Positions 52,910 to 61,214 of a stretch of DNA of 64,000 nucleotides are shown piece after piece. The translations under genes were made by a program, and so were the position numbers. The stretch is from Novosphingobium sp. 32-60-15 (GTDB lineage: Bacteria > Pseudomonadota > Alphaproteobacteria > Sphingomonadales > Sphingomonadaceae), in assembly GCF_002280675.1 (NCBI RefSeq), contig NZ_NCEN01000001.1, positions 186,001 to 250,000 on the forward strand. Direction: 5' to 3'. Position 1 is the stretch's first letter. The number at the start of each line of letters is the position of its first letter. The notes beneath the pieces are model-generated. The model saw nothing but the letters and a program-made list of their open reading frames with translations, was not told the DNA's origin and did not search any database.

Positions 52910-53535
52910 TATAAATTCTCCAGCCGCGCCGCCGCCGGGTTGCCCCTGCGTCGCTGGCGCGGATCGTTTGAGATAGGCGCGCGCTATTAGGCAGGACCAA
53001 TGCTGAGATTGGGCGATTGCCATGAATGCGCGCGAATGCGGGTTTGCCGGATCGGAGCGTTGGGACGAGAGGCTTTGCGCCTGTCACGTCTTGTCGCTCG
53101 CCGCCCGGCGGCGGTTGGTTTGTGTCTGCTGTGACGATAACTCGCGGCGAAGTGCGCGCGCTGCCCATCGTCCACGCCAATGCTGCCCCGGTGGGGCTGG
53201 CAGGCAGGAACGAAACGCAGCTCATCATTACGGCATCAACCTTGTGGCGCGGGGAATGGGCGCGACCGCATCTTCATCCCCACGATAACGAGACTTCGTC
53301 AGCAATGTTATTTCTCTGCCCACCATAGCGCAATGAGGCGCTTTTTGGCGGTTTGAGAGGAAAGCACACTGACACTGACGTACCTCGGTAGACCATTGCT
53401 AGCACCCCAATTGCAAACCAGCAAATAAAACAATGCCGGACGTTTGCGCCTTGGAATGTGGCAGGCAACCTTCGCACGCAATATATTAGGGAACGGTTAA
53501 CCATAACGCCGTTTTCGGACTAGACCGGGGCAAGC
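52910..53535. other. 626-base gap: rne leader and amiC promoter region
   Basis: No gene is convincing. Frames exist on both strands, including a GTG-started plus frame of 100 codons, but none shows a motif or coherent composition. The size fits a long rne 5' untranslated region, which in other bacteria mediates RNase E autoregulation, plus the amiC promoter on the right with a near-consensus CtrA box. Confidence 0.5.
53486..53501 (+). promoter_or_regulatory. Near-consensus CtrA box upstream of amiC
   Basis: TTAG-GGAACGG-TTAAC, one mismatch from TTAA-N7-TTAAC, 34 bases before the GTG at 53536. The motif overlaps a GGTTAACC palindrome. Binding is inferred. Confidence 0.33.
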
Positions 53536-54453
53536 GTGGCAGGGCATAGGCCATTGAGAATGGTTGACCGGGGTATCTTTGGCACAGCATTGGCGGCACC
53601 GATCGTGGCGGCGGCCGCGGTATGGGCTGTTCTTGCCGCAGGCTTGGCACATGTTGAACCGCGTTATGTGGTGAAGCTGGCCATGCCGGATGATGCAGGC
53701 GTCATTGGCTTGCCAAAGGTTGAAGGCCCGGCTGATGCAAGCCGCCCGTTGGTCGTTATTGATGCAGGCCATGGTGGTCATGATCCCGGCGCAAGCGGGC
53801 AAGACGGTGAACGCGAAAAAGACCTGACATTGATGCTCGCGCAATCCATGCGCGATGCCTTGTTGGCATCCGGGCGTGTTCGCGTGGCTTTGACCCGCGA
53901 TACCGACCGCTTTCTGGTTTTGGCCGAACGCGCCGATATTGCGCACCGGTTGAACGCAGATTTGTTCATTTCTGTCCATGCTGACGCGGCGAGTTCGGCC
54001 GAGGCGCGCGGGGCGACGATTTATACGCTCTCCGACAAGGCATCTGATTCGGTCGCAGAAGCGCTTGCTGCGCGCGAAAACCGGGCGGATGCGGTGAACG
54101 GCGTGTCCTTGGCGGGCAAGGGGCAGACGGTCTCGTCGATCCTTGTCGATCTGGCGCGGCGCGAAATGCGCGGCAGTTCACAGCGCTTTGGCGAACTGGT
54201 CGTGCGCGAAGGCACAGACGCAATCACCTTTCATACGCAACCACAGCGGGAAGCAGCGTTTGTGGTGCTGAAATCATTGGATTTGCCATCTGCGCTGATC
54301 GAGGCCGGATATATCAGCAATTCCGAAGACGCAAAGGCCATGCGTGACCAGACGTGGCGCAAAAGCTTTGCCCGGACAGTGGCGCGGGCCATCGAGATTT
54401 TTCTTGCAGAACGCCAGGCGCCTGCTCTGGCTGCACCCAACGATGTGCAGTGA
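53536..54453 (+). CDS. amiC: N-acetylmuramoyl-L-alanine amidase
   Basis: A 305-residue amidase_3 enzyme that cuts the amide between MurNAc and the stem peptide. Zinc ligands and catalytic residues are seen in VIDAGHGGHDPGASG (His), GEREKDLTL (Glu), FISVHADA (His) and ALIEAGYISN (Glu). A signal anchor (FGTALAAPIVAAAAVWAVLAAG) precedes a short linker without an AMIN domain. The start is GTG at 53536 or ATG at 53560; the latter follows a weak purine stretch. Its location between rne and mrcA is the alphaproteobacterial standard. Confidence 0.92.
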   Translation: MAGHRPLRMVDRGIFGTALAAPIVAAAAVWAVLAAGLAHVEPRYVVKLAMPDDAGVIGLPKVEGPADASRPLVVIDAGHGGHDPGASGQDGEREKDLTLMLAQSMRDALLASGRVRVALTRDTDRFLVLAERADIAHRLNADLFISVHADAASSAEARGATIYTLSDKASDSVAEALAARENRADAVNGVSLAGKGQTVSSILVDLARREMRGSSQRFGELVVREGTDAITFHTQPQREAAFVVLKSLDLPSALIEAGYISNSEDAKAMRDQTWRKSFARTVARAIEIFLAERQAPALAAPNDVQ

Positions 54454-54517
54454 TTGGCAAGTTGCTGCGATAGTCCTCTGGCAAGGGGAGGCGTGACCAT
54501 GCTAGAGGCGCTGCACG

Positions 54518-57052
54518 ATGGCTGACGAGACACCTGAGCAAACCCGGTTCGTAACGCGGCGCGGCGGGGTGACCAACCGTTGGCGCGGAATTTCGCTGTG
54601 GTACCGCAGCAAGTGGCGTGACAGCCGCTTGTTCCGCCTTGCTAACTATCTGCTGGGCGCGGTGCTGCTGGGCTGGTTCGTGCTGTGGCTAACCGTTGCG
54701 CGGACGCTGCCTTCGGCGGACAAATTGCTGACATACCAACCACCTTTGCCCACCATGGTGCGCGGCAACGATGGCGAGATCGTATCAAGCTATGCCCGCG
54801 AACGTCGCGTGCAATTGCGGTTTGTCGATTTCCCCGAGCCGATGATCAACGCGTTTCTGGCAGCCGAGGACAAGACGTTCTGGTCGCATGGCGGCATTGA
54901 TTATCTTGGTTTTGCAGGCGCTGTCGTCGACTATGCGACCAAGTTCGGATCGGATGAACGCGCGCGCGGCGGGTCCACCATCACGCAGCAGGTGGCCAAG
55001 AATATCCTGATCGGCGATGAATATTCGATCACGCGCAAGCTGAAGGAAATGATCCTCGCGCGCAGGATCGAAGGCGTGCTGACCAAGCAACAGATTCTGG
55101 AATTGTATCTCAACGAAATCCCGCTGGGGCGGCAAAGCTTTGGCGTTCAGGCAGCCGCGCGGGCCTATTTCGACAAGGATGTGGGCGATCTTGCGCTGCA
55201 TGAAACCGCGTTTTTGGCGATTCTTCCCAAGGCGCCAGAGCGTTATGGCCGCGCCAAGTTTGAAGGTATGGCGATCACACGGCGCAATTATGTGCTCGAT
55301 CAAATGGTCAAAAGCGGATGGGCGACGCAGGCCGAGGCCGCCGCTGCCGGCGCGATGCCGCTGGGGCTTCGCCCACGCCGCGCCGAAAGCTATACCGCAG
55401 ATGCAGGCTATTTCCTTGAAGAAGTGCGCCGCCGCCTGATCGGCAAATTTGGCGAAAAAGCTGAAGATGGTCCGAACAGCATCTATGCGGGCGGATTGTG
55501 GGTGCGCACGTCGCTGGACACGCAATTGCAAACGGCGGCGCAAAAGTCCTTGCGCGCGGCCCTGCTGCGCTATGGTGGTGGGCGCGCTTGGCATGGACCC
55601 ATTGCAAGGATCGATCTGGACGATGGCAATTGGCAAACACAGCTGATAACCAGCAACATCTCGATAAATTACCAGAATTGGCGTGTGGGCGTTCTGCTAT
55701 CCCGCGATGGTAACAGCGGGAAAATCGGTTTCTCCGACGGCAAGACCGCTGGTTTGATCGGCGTTCCTGACAACATGAAGCCGGGCGATATTACAGCCGT
55801 TGCGCCGGTTAATTCGGGCACATTTGCGGTGCGGACCATCCCAGAAGTTTCGGGCGGCATGGTTGTGCAAGATCCGCAAAGCGGACGCGTATTGGCGATG
55901 CAGGGCGGATTCGACGCGCGCCTGGGCTCTTTCAACCGTGCGACGCAGGCCAACCGGCAGCCGGGGTCGACGATCAAGCCGTTTGTCTATGCCACCGCGC
56001 TCGACAACGGGATGACGCCTGCCTCTATGGTCGTGGACGGAACGTTCTGTGTTTATCAGGGCGCGGCGCTGGGCGAAAAGTGCTTCCGCAACTTCGGTAA
56101 CGAAGGCGGATCGGGCAGCCACACTATGCGTTGGGGGCTTGAACAATCGCGCAACCTGATGACCGTGCGCGTGGCCAATGACGTGGGCATGGACAAAGTG
56201 GTGCGCACGATCAAGGCGGCGGGCGTGGGCGATTATCAGCCCTATTTGTCGATGGCATTGGGCGCGGGCGACACGACCGTGCTGAAGATGGTCAACGCTT
56301 ATGCAGCGCTTGCCAATCAGGGGCGGCAGCATGATCCGTCGATGATCGACTATGTGCAGGACCGGAACGGCAAAGTGATCTGGCGGGCGGATAACCGGCG
56401 TTGCGACGGTTGCAGCATGGCGCAATGGGACGGCAAGCCGATGCCGCGCCTGAACGTCACCGGCAAGCAAGTGATCGATCCGCGCACGGCCTATCAAGTG
56501 GTCCACATGCTTGAGGGCGTGGTGGTTCGCGGTACGGCGATTACCCTGCGCGATCTGGGCCTGCCGCTGTTTGGCAAGACGGGCACGACATCCGGCCCGA
56601 CAAATGTGTGGTTTGTCGGCGGATCACCTGACATTATTGCGGGCGTATATATCGGCTATGACCAGCCGCGCAGCCTTGGCGGTTATGCGCAAGGCGGACG
56701 GATTGCCGCGCCCGTGTTCAAGCAATTGGTGCAAGAAACGCGCAGCCGCTGGAAGGACATCCCGTTCCGCGTACCCGAAGGCGTACGCATGGTGAAAGTT
56801 GACCGGGTATCGGGCAAGCGCGTGTTTGGCGGAACGCCTGAAAATGACGTGGCCAAAGCATCGATCATCTGGGAAGCCTTCAAGCCTGATACGGAACCCA
56901 AGCGTACCGCGCAGCAAGGCGAGGTTAGTGCCAAACAGGCCGTCATTGATGCCTTGCGCAAGGCGCGGGCTGCGCGCGGGATTGCCAACCCGACGACAGA
57001 AGAAGCGCCGGTGGAAGAGAGCTTTATCGAAGAGCAAGGCGGGATTTACTAG
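54518..57052 (+). CDS. mrcA: Penicillin-binding protein 1A
   Basis: An 844-residue bifunctional peptidoglycan synthase. One transmembrane helix (LANYLLGAVLLGWFVLWLTV) precedes the GT51 glycosyltransferase (FLAAEDKTFWSHGGIDYLG with its catalytic Glu, GGSTITQQVAKN), and the transpeptidase has PGSTIKPF (S-x-x-K), EQSRNLMT (S-x-N) and GKTGTTSG. The last 60 residues are a charged tail. It follows amiC by 64 bases and would be co-transcribed. Confidence 0.95.
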   Translation: MADETPEQTRFVTRRGGVTNRWRGISLWYRSKWRDSRLFRLANYLLGAVLLGWFVLWLTVARTLPSADKLLTYQPPLPTMVRGNDGEIVSSYARERRVQLRFVDFPEPMINAFLAAEDKTFWSHGGIDYLGFAGAVVDYATKFGSDERARGGSTITQQVAKNILIGDEYSITRKLKEMILARRIEGVLTKQQILELYLNEIPLGRQSFGVQAAARAYFDKDVGDLALHETAFLAILPKAPERYGRAKFEGMAITRRNYVLDQMVKSGWATQAEAAAAGAMPLGLRPRRAESYTADAGYFLEEVRRRLIGKFGEKAEDGPNSIYAGGLWVRTSLDTQLQTAAQKSLRAALLRYGGGRAWHGPIARIDLDDGNWQTQLITSNISINYQNWRVGVLLSRDGNSGKIGFSDGKTAGLIGVPDNMKPGDITAVAPVNSGTFAVRTIPEVSGGMVVQDPQSGRVLAMQGGFDARLGSFNRATQANRQPGSTIKPFVYATALDNGMTPASMVVDGTFCVYQGAALGEKCFRNFGNEGGSGSHTMRWGLEQSRNLMTVRVANDVGMDKVVRTIKAAGVGDYQPYLSMALGAGDTTVLKMVNAYAALANQGRQHDPSMIDYVQDRNGKVIWRADNRRCDGCSMAQWDGKPMPRLNVTGKQVIDPRTAYQVVHMLEGVVVRGTAITLRDLGLPLFGKTGTTSGPTNVWFVGGSPDIIAGVYIGYDQPRSLGGYAQGGRIAAPVFKQLVQETRSRWKDIPFRVPEGVRMVKVDRVSGKRVFGGTPENDVAKASIIWEAFKPDTEPKRTAQQGEVSAKQAVIDALRKARAARGIANPTTEEAPVEESFIEEQGGIY

Positions 57053-57113
57053 AGCCCCTGACTGCCCTCAAAGGCATTGGCCGGGTGGCGCGATGTCTGG
57101 TAAGTCTTTGATC

Positions 57114-57668
57114 ATGAACTTGCGCAAACTTGCCGCTGCCGGTGCAGCCTTCGCTCTTCTGGCCTCAACCCCGGCATTTGCCGAGCTTAAAAGCGGGGCC
57201 ACGGCTCCTGACTTTACGGCCAATGGTGCATTGGCGGGCAAGCCGTTTTCGTTCTCGTTAAAGCAAGCCCTGCAAAAGGGACCGGTGGTGCTGTATTTCT
57301 ACCCCAAGGCGTTCACCAAGGGTTGCACGCTGGAAGCCCATGCCTTTGCCGAAGCTAGCGACGAGTTCAAGGCCGCGGGCGCGACGGTTGTTGGCATGTC
57401 GAACGATGATATTGCAACATTGCAAAAGTTTTCGACCGAGGCATGCCGTGATAAGTTTGCTGTGGCCGCAGCAAGTCCTGCGGTGGTCAAGGCCTATGAC
57501 GTTGCGCTGAAATTGCCTGCGGGAATATCGACAGGACTGACCAAGCGTACAAGCTATGTCATTGCCAAAAACGGCAAGGTGACGATGGTCCATTCGGATA
57601 TGGATTATCGCGATCATGTAAAGTTGACGCTGGATGCCGTGCGCAAGTTGAAGGGCGCAAAATCCTGA
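57114..57668 (+). CDS. Periplasmic peroxiredoxin (BCP/AhpC-TSA type)
   Basis: A 184-residue thiol peroxidase with a signal peptide (MNLRKLAAAGAAFALLASTPAFAE). The peroxidatic Cys is C71 in PKAFTKGCTLEAHAF (T-x-x-C motif), and C111 (TEACRDKF) is a possible resolving Cys. Typical BCP enzymes are cytoplasmic, so export is notable. The ATG at 57114 starts the signal peptide; ATG 57093 is also in frame with a positively charged lead. It sits between mrcA and prfB, places that are adjacent in many relatives. Confidence 0.85.
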   Translation: MNLRKLAAAGAAFALLASTPAFAELKSGATAPDFTANGALAGKPFSFSLKQALQKGPVVLYFYPKAFTKGCTLEAHAFAEASDEFKAAGATVVGMSNDDIATLQKFSTEACRDKFAVAAASPAVVKAYDVALKLPAGISTGLTKRTSYVIAKNGKVTMVHSDMDYRDHVKLTLDAVRKLKGAKS

Positions 57669-57714
57669 GAATGCGCGCATTGCATCGCTGAGCAATACGC
57701 TCGGGGCTTTACAT

Positions 57715-57750
57715 GCCTGTCCGCTGCGCTAAGCGCGGGCAGGCTTTTTT
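57715..57750 (+). terminator. Rho-independent terminator after the peroxiredoxin gene
   Basis: GCCTGTCCGC pairs with GCGCGGGCAGGC (one bulge) around a short loop, followed by TTTTTT. It ends 30 bases before the prfB ATG, so prfB must use its own promoter or read-through. Confidence 0.85.
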
Positions 57751-57779
57751 ATGTTTTGAATATCGGGAGTGTGTTTGCC

Positions 57780-58907
57780 ATGCGTGCCGAAGGGCAGGCC
57801 CATATTGACCGTATCAATGCTGCCTTGGCATTGGTGCGCAAGTTCCTCGACTGGGACCGCGCTGTGCGCCGTCTCGACGAGTTGAACGCCCGCGTCGAAG
57901 ATCCCAAGCTGTGGGATGATCCGAAGAAGGCCGAAGAAGTGATGCGTGAGCGTCGGCGGTTGGAAGCGTCGATCGGCACGGTCAACGAAATCGGTCAGGA
58001 AATGGCCGACGCCATCGAGTTTATCGAGATGGGCGAGGCCGAAGACGACGAGCCGACCATCAACGAAGGTTTGGCCACCTTGGCCGCTTTGGCCGCGCGC
58101 GCAGACAATGATAAAGTGCAAGCGCTGCTGGCTGGCGAGGCTGATGCCAACAACGCCTTCCTTGAAGTGCACGCTGGCGCAGGCGGGACCGAAAGCCAGG
58201 ACTGGGCCGAGATGCTCCAGCGCATGTATACCCGTTGGGGCGAACGGCACGGCTACAAGGTTGAACTGGTCGATTATCACGCAGGTGAAGCTGCCGGAAT
58301 CAAGAGCGCGACGTTGCTGATCAAGGGCGAGAACGCCTATGGCTATGCCAAAACCGAAAGCGGCGTGCATCGTCTGGTGCGCATCAGCCCCTATGACAGC
58401 TCGGCACGGCGGCACACGTCTTTCAGCTCGGTCTGGGTGTACCCTGAAATTGATGACAACATCGAGGTCGAGATCAATCCATCGGACCTCAAGATCGACA
58501 CGTATCGCGCATCGGGCGCTGGCGGGCAGCACGTGAATACCACCGATTCGGCGGTCCGTATCACGCACGTGCCGACAGGAATCATTGTCGCCAGCCAGAA
58601 TGACCGCAGCCAGCACAAGAATCGCGCCACCGCGATGGGCATGTTGAAGGCGCGCATCTATGAGGCTGAACTGGCCAAGCGTGAAGCGGCGGCCAGCGGC
58701 GAATATCAGGCCAAGACGGAAATCGGTTGGGGCCACCAGATCCGCTCCTACGTGTTGCAGCCCTATCAGCAGATCAAGGATTTGCGCACCGGCGTGGTGT
58801 CAACCAACCCCGGCGAAGTGCTGGACGGGGCGCTTGACCCGTTCATGGCAGCCGCGCTTTCGCAAAAAGTGACCGGTGAAAAGGTGACGGTGGAGGACGA
58901 CGATTGA
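57780..58907 (+). CDS. prfB: Peptide chain release factor 2
   Basis: A 375-residue RF2, which reads UGA and UAA stops. The peptidyl-tRNA hydrolysis motif GGQ is at about 250-252 in SGAGGQHVNTTDSAVRI, and the C-terminal domain is complete. The programmed +1 frameshift of E. coli prfB is absent: the reading frame is continuous and the N-terminus RKFLDWDRAVRRLDEL has no in-frame stop. The ATG at 57780 gives the usual alphaproteobacterial start. The stop overlaps the next start (TTGA). Confidence 0.96.
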   Translation: MRAEGQAHIDRINAALALVRKFLDWDRAVRRLDELNARVEDPKLWDDPKKAEEVMRERRRLEASIGTVNEIGQEMADAIEFIEMGEAEDDEPTINEGLATLAALAARADNDKVQALLAGEADANNAFLEVHAGAGGTESQDWAEMLQRMYTRWGERHGYKVELVDYHAGEAAGIKSATLLIKGENAYGYAKTESGVHRLVRISPYDSSARRHTSFSSVWVYPEIDDNIEVEINPSDLKIDTYRASGAGGQHVNTTDSAVRITHVPTGIIVASQNDRSQHKNRATAMGMLKARIYEAELAKREAAASGEYQAKTEIGWGHQIRSYVLQPYQQIKDLRTGVVSTNPGEVLDGALDPFMAAALSQKVTGEKVTVEDDD

Positions 58908-59644
58908 GCAGGGCTGCGGCCCTTGTCACTCTTGCGCTGGCGGCGCTGGCTTCGTTTGTCGTGTCCGCATGCGATCAAGCGCCTGAAGATAATCGGCCCG
59001 AAACATCACGCGGATTTCCCACAGCGGATCGGCCTGTTTCCAAGGTTGTCAGCACCCAGTTTTCGAACGAGGCTGAGCGCGACAATCGTGACGAGGCCAA
59101 CAAGGTGATGAGCCTTGCCGGGGTCACGCCGGGGATGAGCGTGGCCGACATTGGCGCGGGCGAAGGCTATTATACGGTGCGCCTTGCTGAACGTGTCGGG
59201 GCCAAAGGCCGCGTTTTGGCGCAGGATATTGACGGCGATGCGTTGCGCAGGCTGGGCGAACGCGTTGAAAAGGACCGGCTTGATAACGTATCAATCAAGC
59301 CGGGCGCTGCGGATGATCCGCGCCTTCCCGAACGCAGTTTTGACCGCGTATTCCTTGTCCACATGTACCACGAAGTTGCTGAGCCATATGCGTTTTTGTG
59401 GCGGCTTTGGCCATCGCTGAAGCCGGGTGGGCGCGTGGTGGTGGTGGATGTGGACAAATCCACAGCAAGCCACGGTATTCCGCCCGCATTGCTGTTTTGC
59501 GAGATGGAAGCGGCGGGCTTTCGTTTGGATCAATTTCACCGTAAGCCCGAGTTGGCAGGGTACTATGCGCAATTTGTGGTAGCACCGGTCAGGCCGGAGC
59601 CGAAGAAGATCAAGTCGTGCCGGTTGGCACCGGCGAAAGTGTGA
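58904..59644 (+). CDS. SAM-dependent methyltransferase-like protein with lipoprotein signal
   Basis: A 246-residue protein. Residues 1-23 look like a lipoprotein signal ending LASFVVSAC, followed by a linker and a class I methyltransferase domain: SVADIGAGEGYYTVRLAERVG (motif I), LAQDIDGDALRRL, FDRVFLVHMYHEV and LKPGGRVVVVDVDK. Start is TTG at 58904, overlapping the prfB stop; this start is what supplies the signal. Exported SAM enzymes are unusual because SAM is cytoplasmic, so either the signal is a membrane anchor facing in, or the domain has another role. Confidence 0.75.
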   Translation: MSRAAALVTLALAALASFVVSACDQAPEDNRPETSRGFPTADRPVSKVVSTQFSNEAERDNRDEANKVMSLAGVTPGMSVADIGAGEGYYTVRLAERVGAKGRVLAQDIDGDALRRLGERVEKDRLDNVSIKPGAADDPRLPERSFDRVFLVHMYHEVAEPYAFLWRLWPSLKPGGRVVVVDVDKSTASHGIPPALLFCEMEAAGFRLDQFHRKPELAGYYAQFVVAPVRPEPKKIKSCRLAPAKV

Positions 59645-59671
59645 GTGCGCAGAGGCGCTGAAAGGGAATTA

Positions 59672-61081
59672 ATGTCTGCGTTCAAGGGGTTGAAGCCGAT
59701 TCTCTATGGTGGCCGTGAAGTTTGGCCATTGGTTGAGGGCGGCAAGGGTGTTGCTGCAACGAACCACATGAGTTCAGGCGCATGGGCCGCCGCCGGGGGA
59801 ATTGGCACGGTCAGCGCGGTTAACGCCGATAGCTATGACGCCGAAGGCAAGATCGTACCGCAAGTGTACGATGCCCTGACGCGGCGCGAACGCCACGAAC
59901 AGTTGATCCAATATGCGATTGACGGTGCAGTCGAACAGGTAAAGCGCGCGCATGAGATTTCTGGCGGAAACGGCGCGATCAACATCAACGTGCTGTGGGA
60001 AATGGGCGGCGCGCAGGCCGTTCTGGAAGGCGTACTTGAGCAGACCAAGGGTCTGATTACCGGCGTTACTTGTGGCGCGGGTATGCCTTACAAGCTTTCC
60101 GAAATCGCGGCGCGGTTCAACGTGCACTATTTGCCCATCGTATCATCGGGCCGTGCGTTTCGTGCGCTATGGAAGCGGGCGTATCACAAAGTGCCCGAAT
60201 TGCTGGGCGCGGTGGTTTATGAAGATCCGTGGCTGGCGGGCGGGCACAATGGTCTGTCCAACGCTGAAGACCCCAGGAAGCCCGAAGACCCCTATCCGCG
60301 CGTGAAGGCGCTACGCGATGTCATGCGCGCCGAAGGTATTGCCGATACCGTGCCGATCGTGATGGCAGGCGGCGTATGGGCTTTGCGCGAATGGGACAAC
60401 TGGATTGATAACCCGGAATTGGGGTCAATTGCGTTCCAGTTCGGCACGCGTCCGTTGCTGACCGAAGAAAGCCCGATCCCGCAGGGGTGGAAAGACCACT
60501 TGCGCGAATTGGAGCCGGGCGATGTGCTTCTGCACCGTTTTTCGCCGACGGGCTTCTACTCTTCAGCCGTGCGCAACCCCTTCCTGCGTTCGCTCGAAGC
60601 GCGGTCTGAACGGCAAATTCCCTATTCAAAGGTTGAAGCAGGCGAACACACCGTCCAGCTTGATGTGGGCGTGAAGGGTAAGAACTTCTGGGTGACGGCC
60701 AAGGATCTTGATCGCGCTCGGGCGTGGTTCAGTGCCGGTTATACCCATGCGTTGCGCACGCCCGATGACACTGTTGTGTTTGTAACGCCGGACGAGCGCG
60801 CGGAAATCCAGCAGGACCAGAAAGATTGCATGGGCTGCCTTTCGCACTGCGGGTTCTCATCGTGGAAAGACCATGACGATTATACGACCGGACGTTTGGC
60901 TGATCCGCGCAGCTTCTGCATTCAGAAGACCTTGCAGGATATCGCGCACGGCGGCGACCTCGACAAGAACCTGATGTTCGCAGGCCATGCTGCATACCGT
61001 TTCAAGCAGGACCCGTTTTATTCGAACAACTTTACCCCGACGGTGAAGCAATTGGTGGAACGGATTTTGACAGGCGATTGA
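59672..61081 (+). CDS. Nitronate monooxygenase-like flavoenzyme
   Basis: A 469-residue TIM-barrel flavoprotein of the 2-nitropropane dioxygenase/nitronate monooxygenase type: KGVAATNHMSSGAWAAAGGIGTVSA at the start, LITGVTCGAGMPYKL and VPIVMAGGVWALREW in FMN-binding strands. It is longer than classic NMO (about 350) and carries a C-terminal cysteine group DCMGCLSHCGFSS, which could bind metal. The substrate is not known. The ATG at 59672 follows AAAGGGAATT. A terminator follows. Confidence 0.83.
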   Translation: MSAFKGLKPILYGGREVWPLVEGGKGVAATNHMSSGAWAAAGGIGTVSAVNADSYDAEGKIVPQVYDALTRRERHEQLIQYAIDGAVEQVKRAHEISGGNGAININVLWEMGGAQAVLEGVLEQTKGLITGVTCGAGMPYKLSEIAARFNVHYLPIVSSGRAFRALWKRAYHKVPELLGAVVYEDPWLAGGHNGLSNAEDPRKPEDPYPRVKALRDVMRAEGIADTVPIVMAGGVWALREWDNWIDNPELGSIAFQFGTRPLLTEESPIPQGWKDHLRELEPGDVLLHRFSPTGFYSSAVRNPFLRSLEARSERQIPYSKVEAGEHTVQLDVGVKGKNFWVTAKDLDRARAWFSAGYTHALRTPDDTVVFVTPDERAEIQQDQKDCMGCLSHCGFSSWKDHDDYTTGRLADPRSFCIQKTLQDIAHGGDLDKNLMFAGHAAYRFKQDPFYSNNFTPTVKQLVERILTGD

Positions 61082-61155
61082 ACAGGGCTTGGGTCAGCGC
61101 TGGAAACAGCAGCAGGCCCACACCCAACCTATCCCCCTTGCGAGAGGGGGCAAAG

Positions 61156-61192
61156 AAAAAGGCGGGTCCGGTTTGTCCGAACCCGCCTTTTC
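61156..61192. terminator. Rho-independent terminator between convergent genes
   Basis: AAAAGGCGGGT pairs with ACCCGCCTTTT around a 13-base loop, with runs of A and T outside, serving the flavoenzyme gene and possibly amt from the other side. Confidence 0.88.
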
Positions 61193-61214
61193 TATGCCTC
61201 CAGAGGCAAATCGA

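Noticed and set aside
51533..52990. A 485-codon open frame on the plus strand opposite rne
   Set aside because: It mirrors the codon bias of rne on the other strand, has no motif or ribosome site, and rne is certain.
52833..53228. A 131-codon minus-strand frame overlapping the rne start and leader
   Set aside because: Composition is Pro/Arg/Gly rich without a motif, and it overlaps rne in another frame.
57756..57860. Programmed frameshift in prfB
   Set aside because: The frame from the ATG is continuous and lacks the in-frame TGA of the E. coli type.
57729..58736. A 335-codon minus-strand frame opposite prfB
   Set aside because: Antisense shadow of a universally conserved gene.
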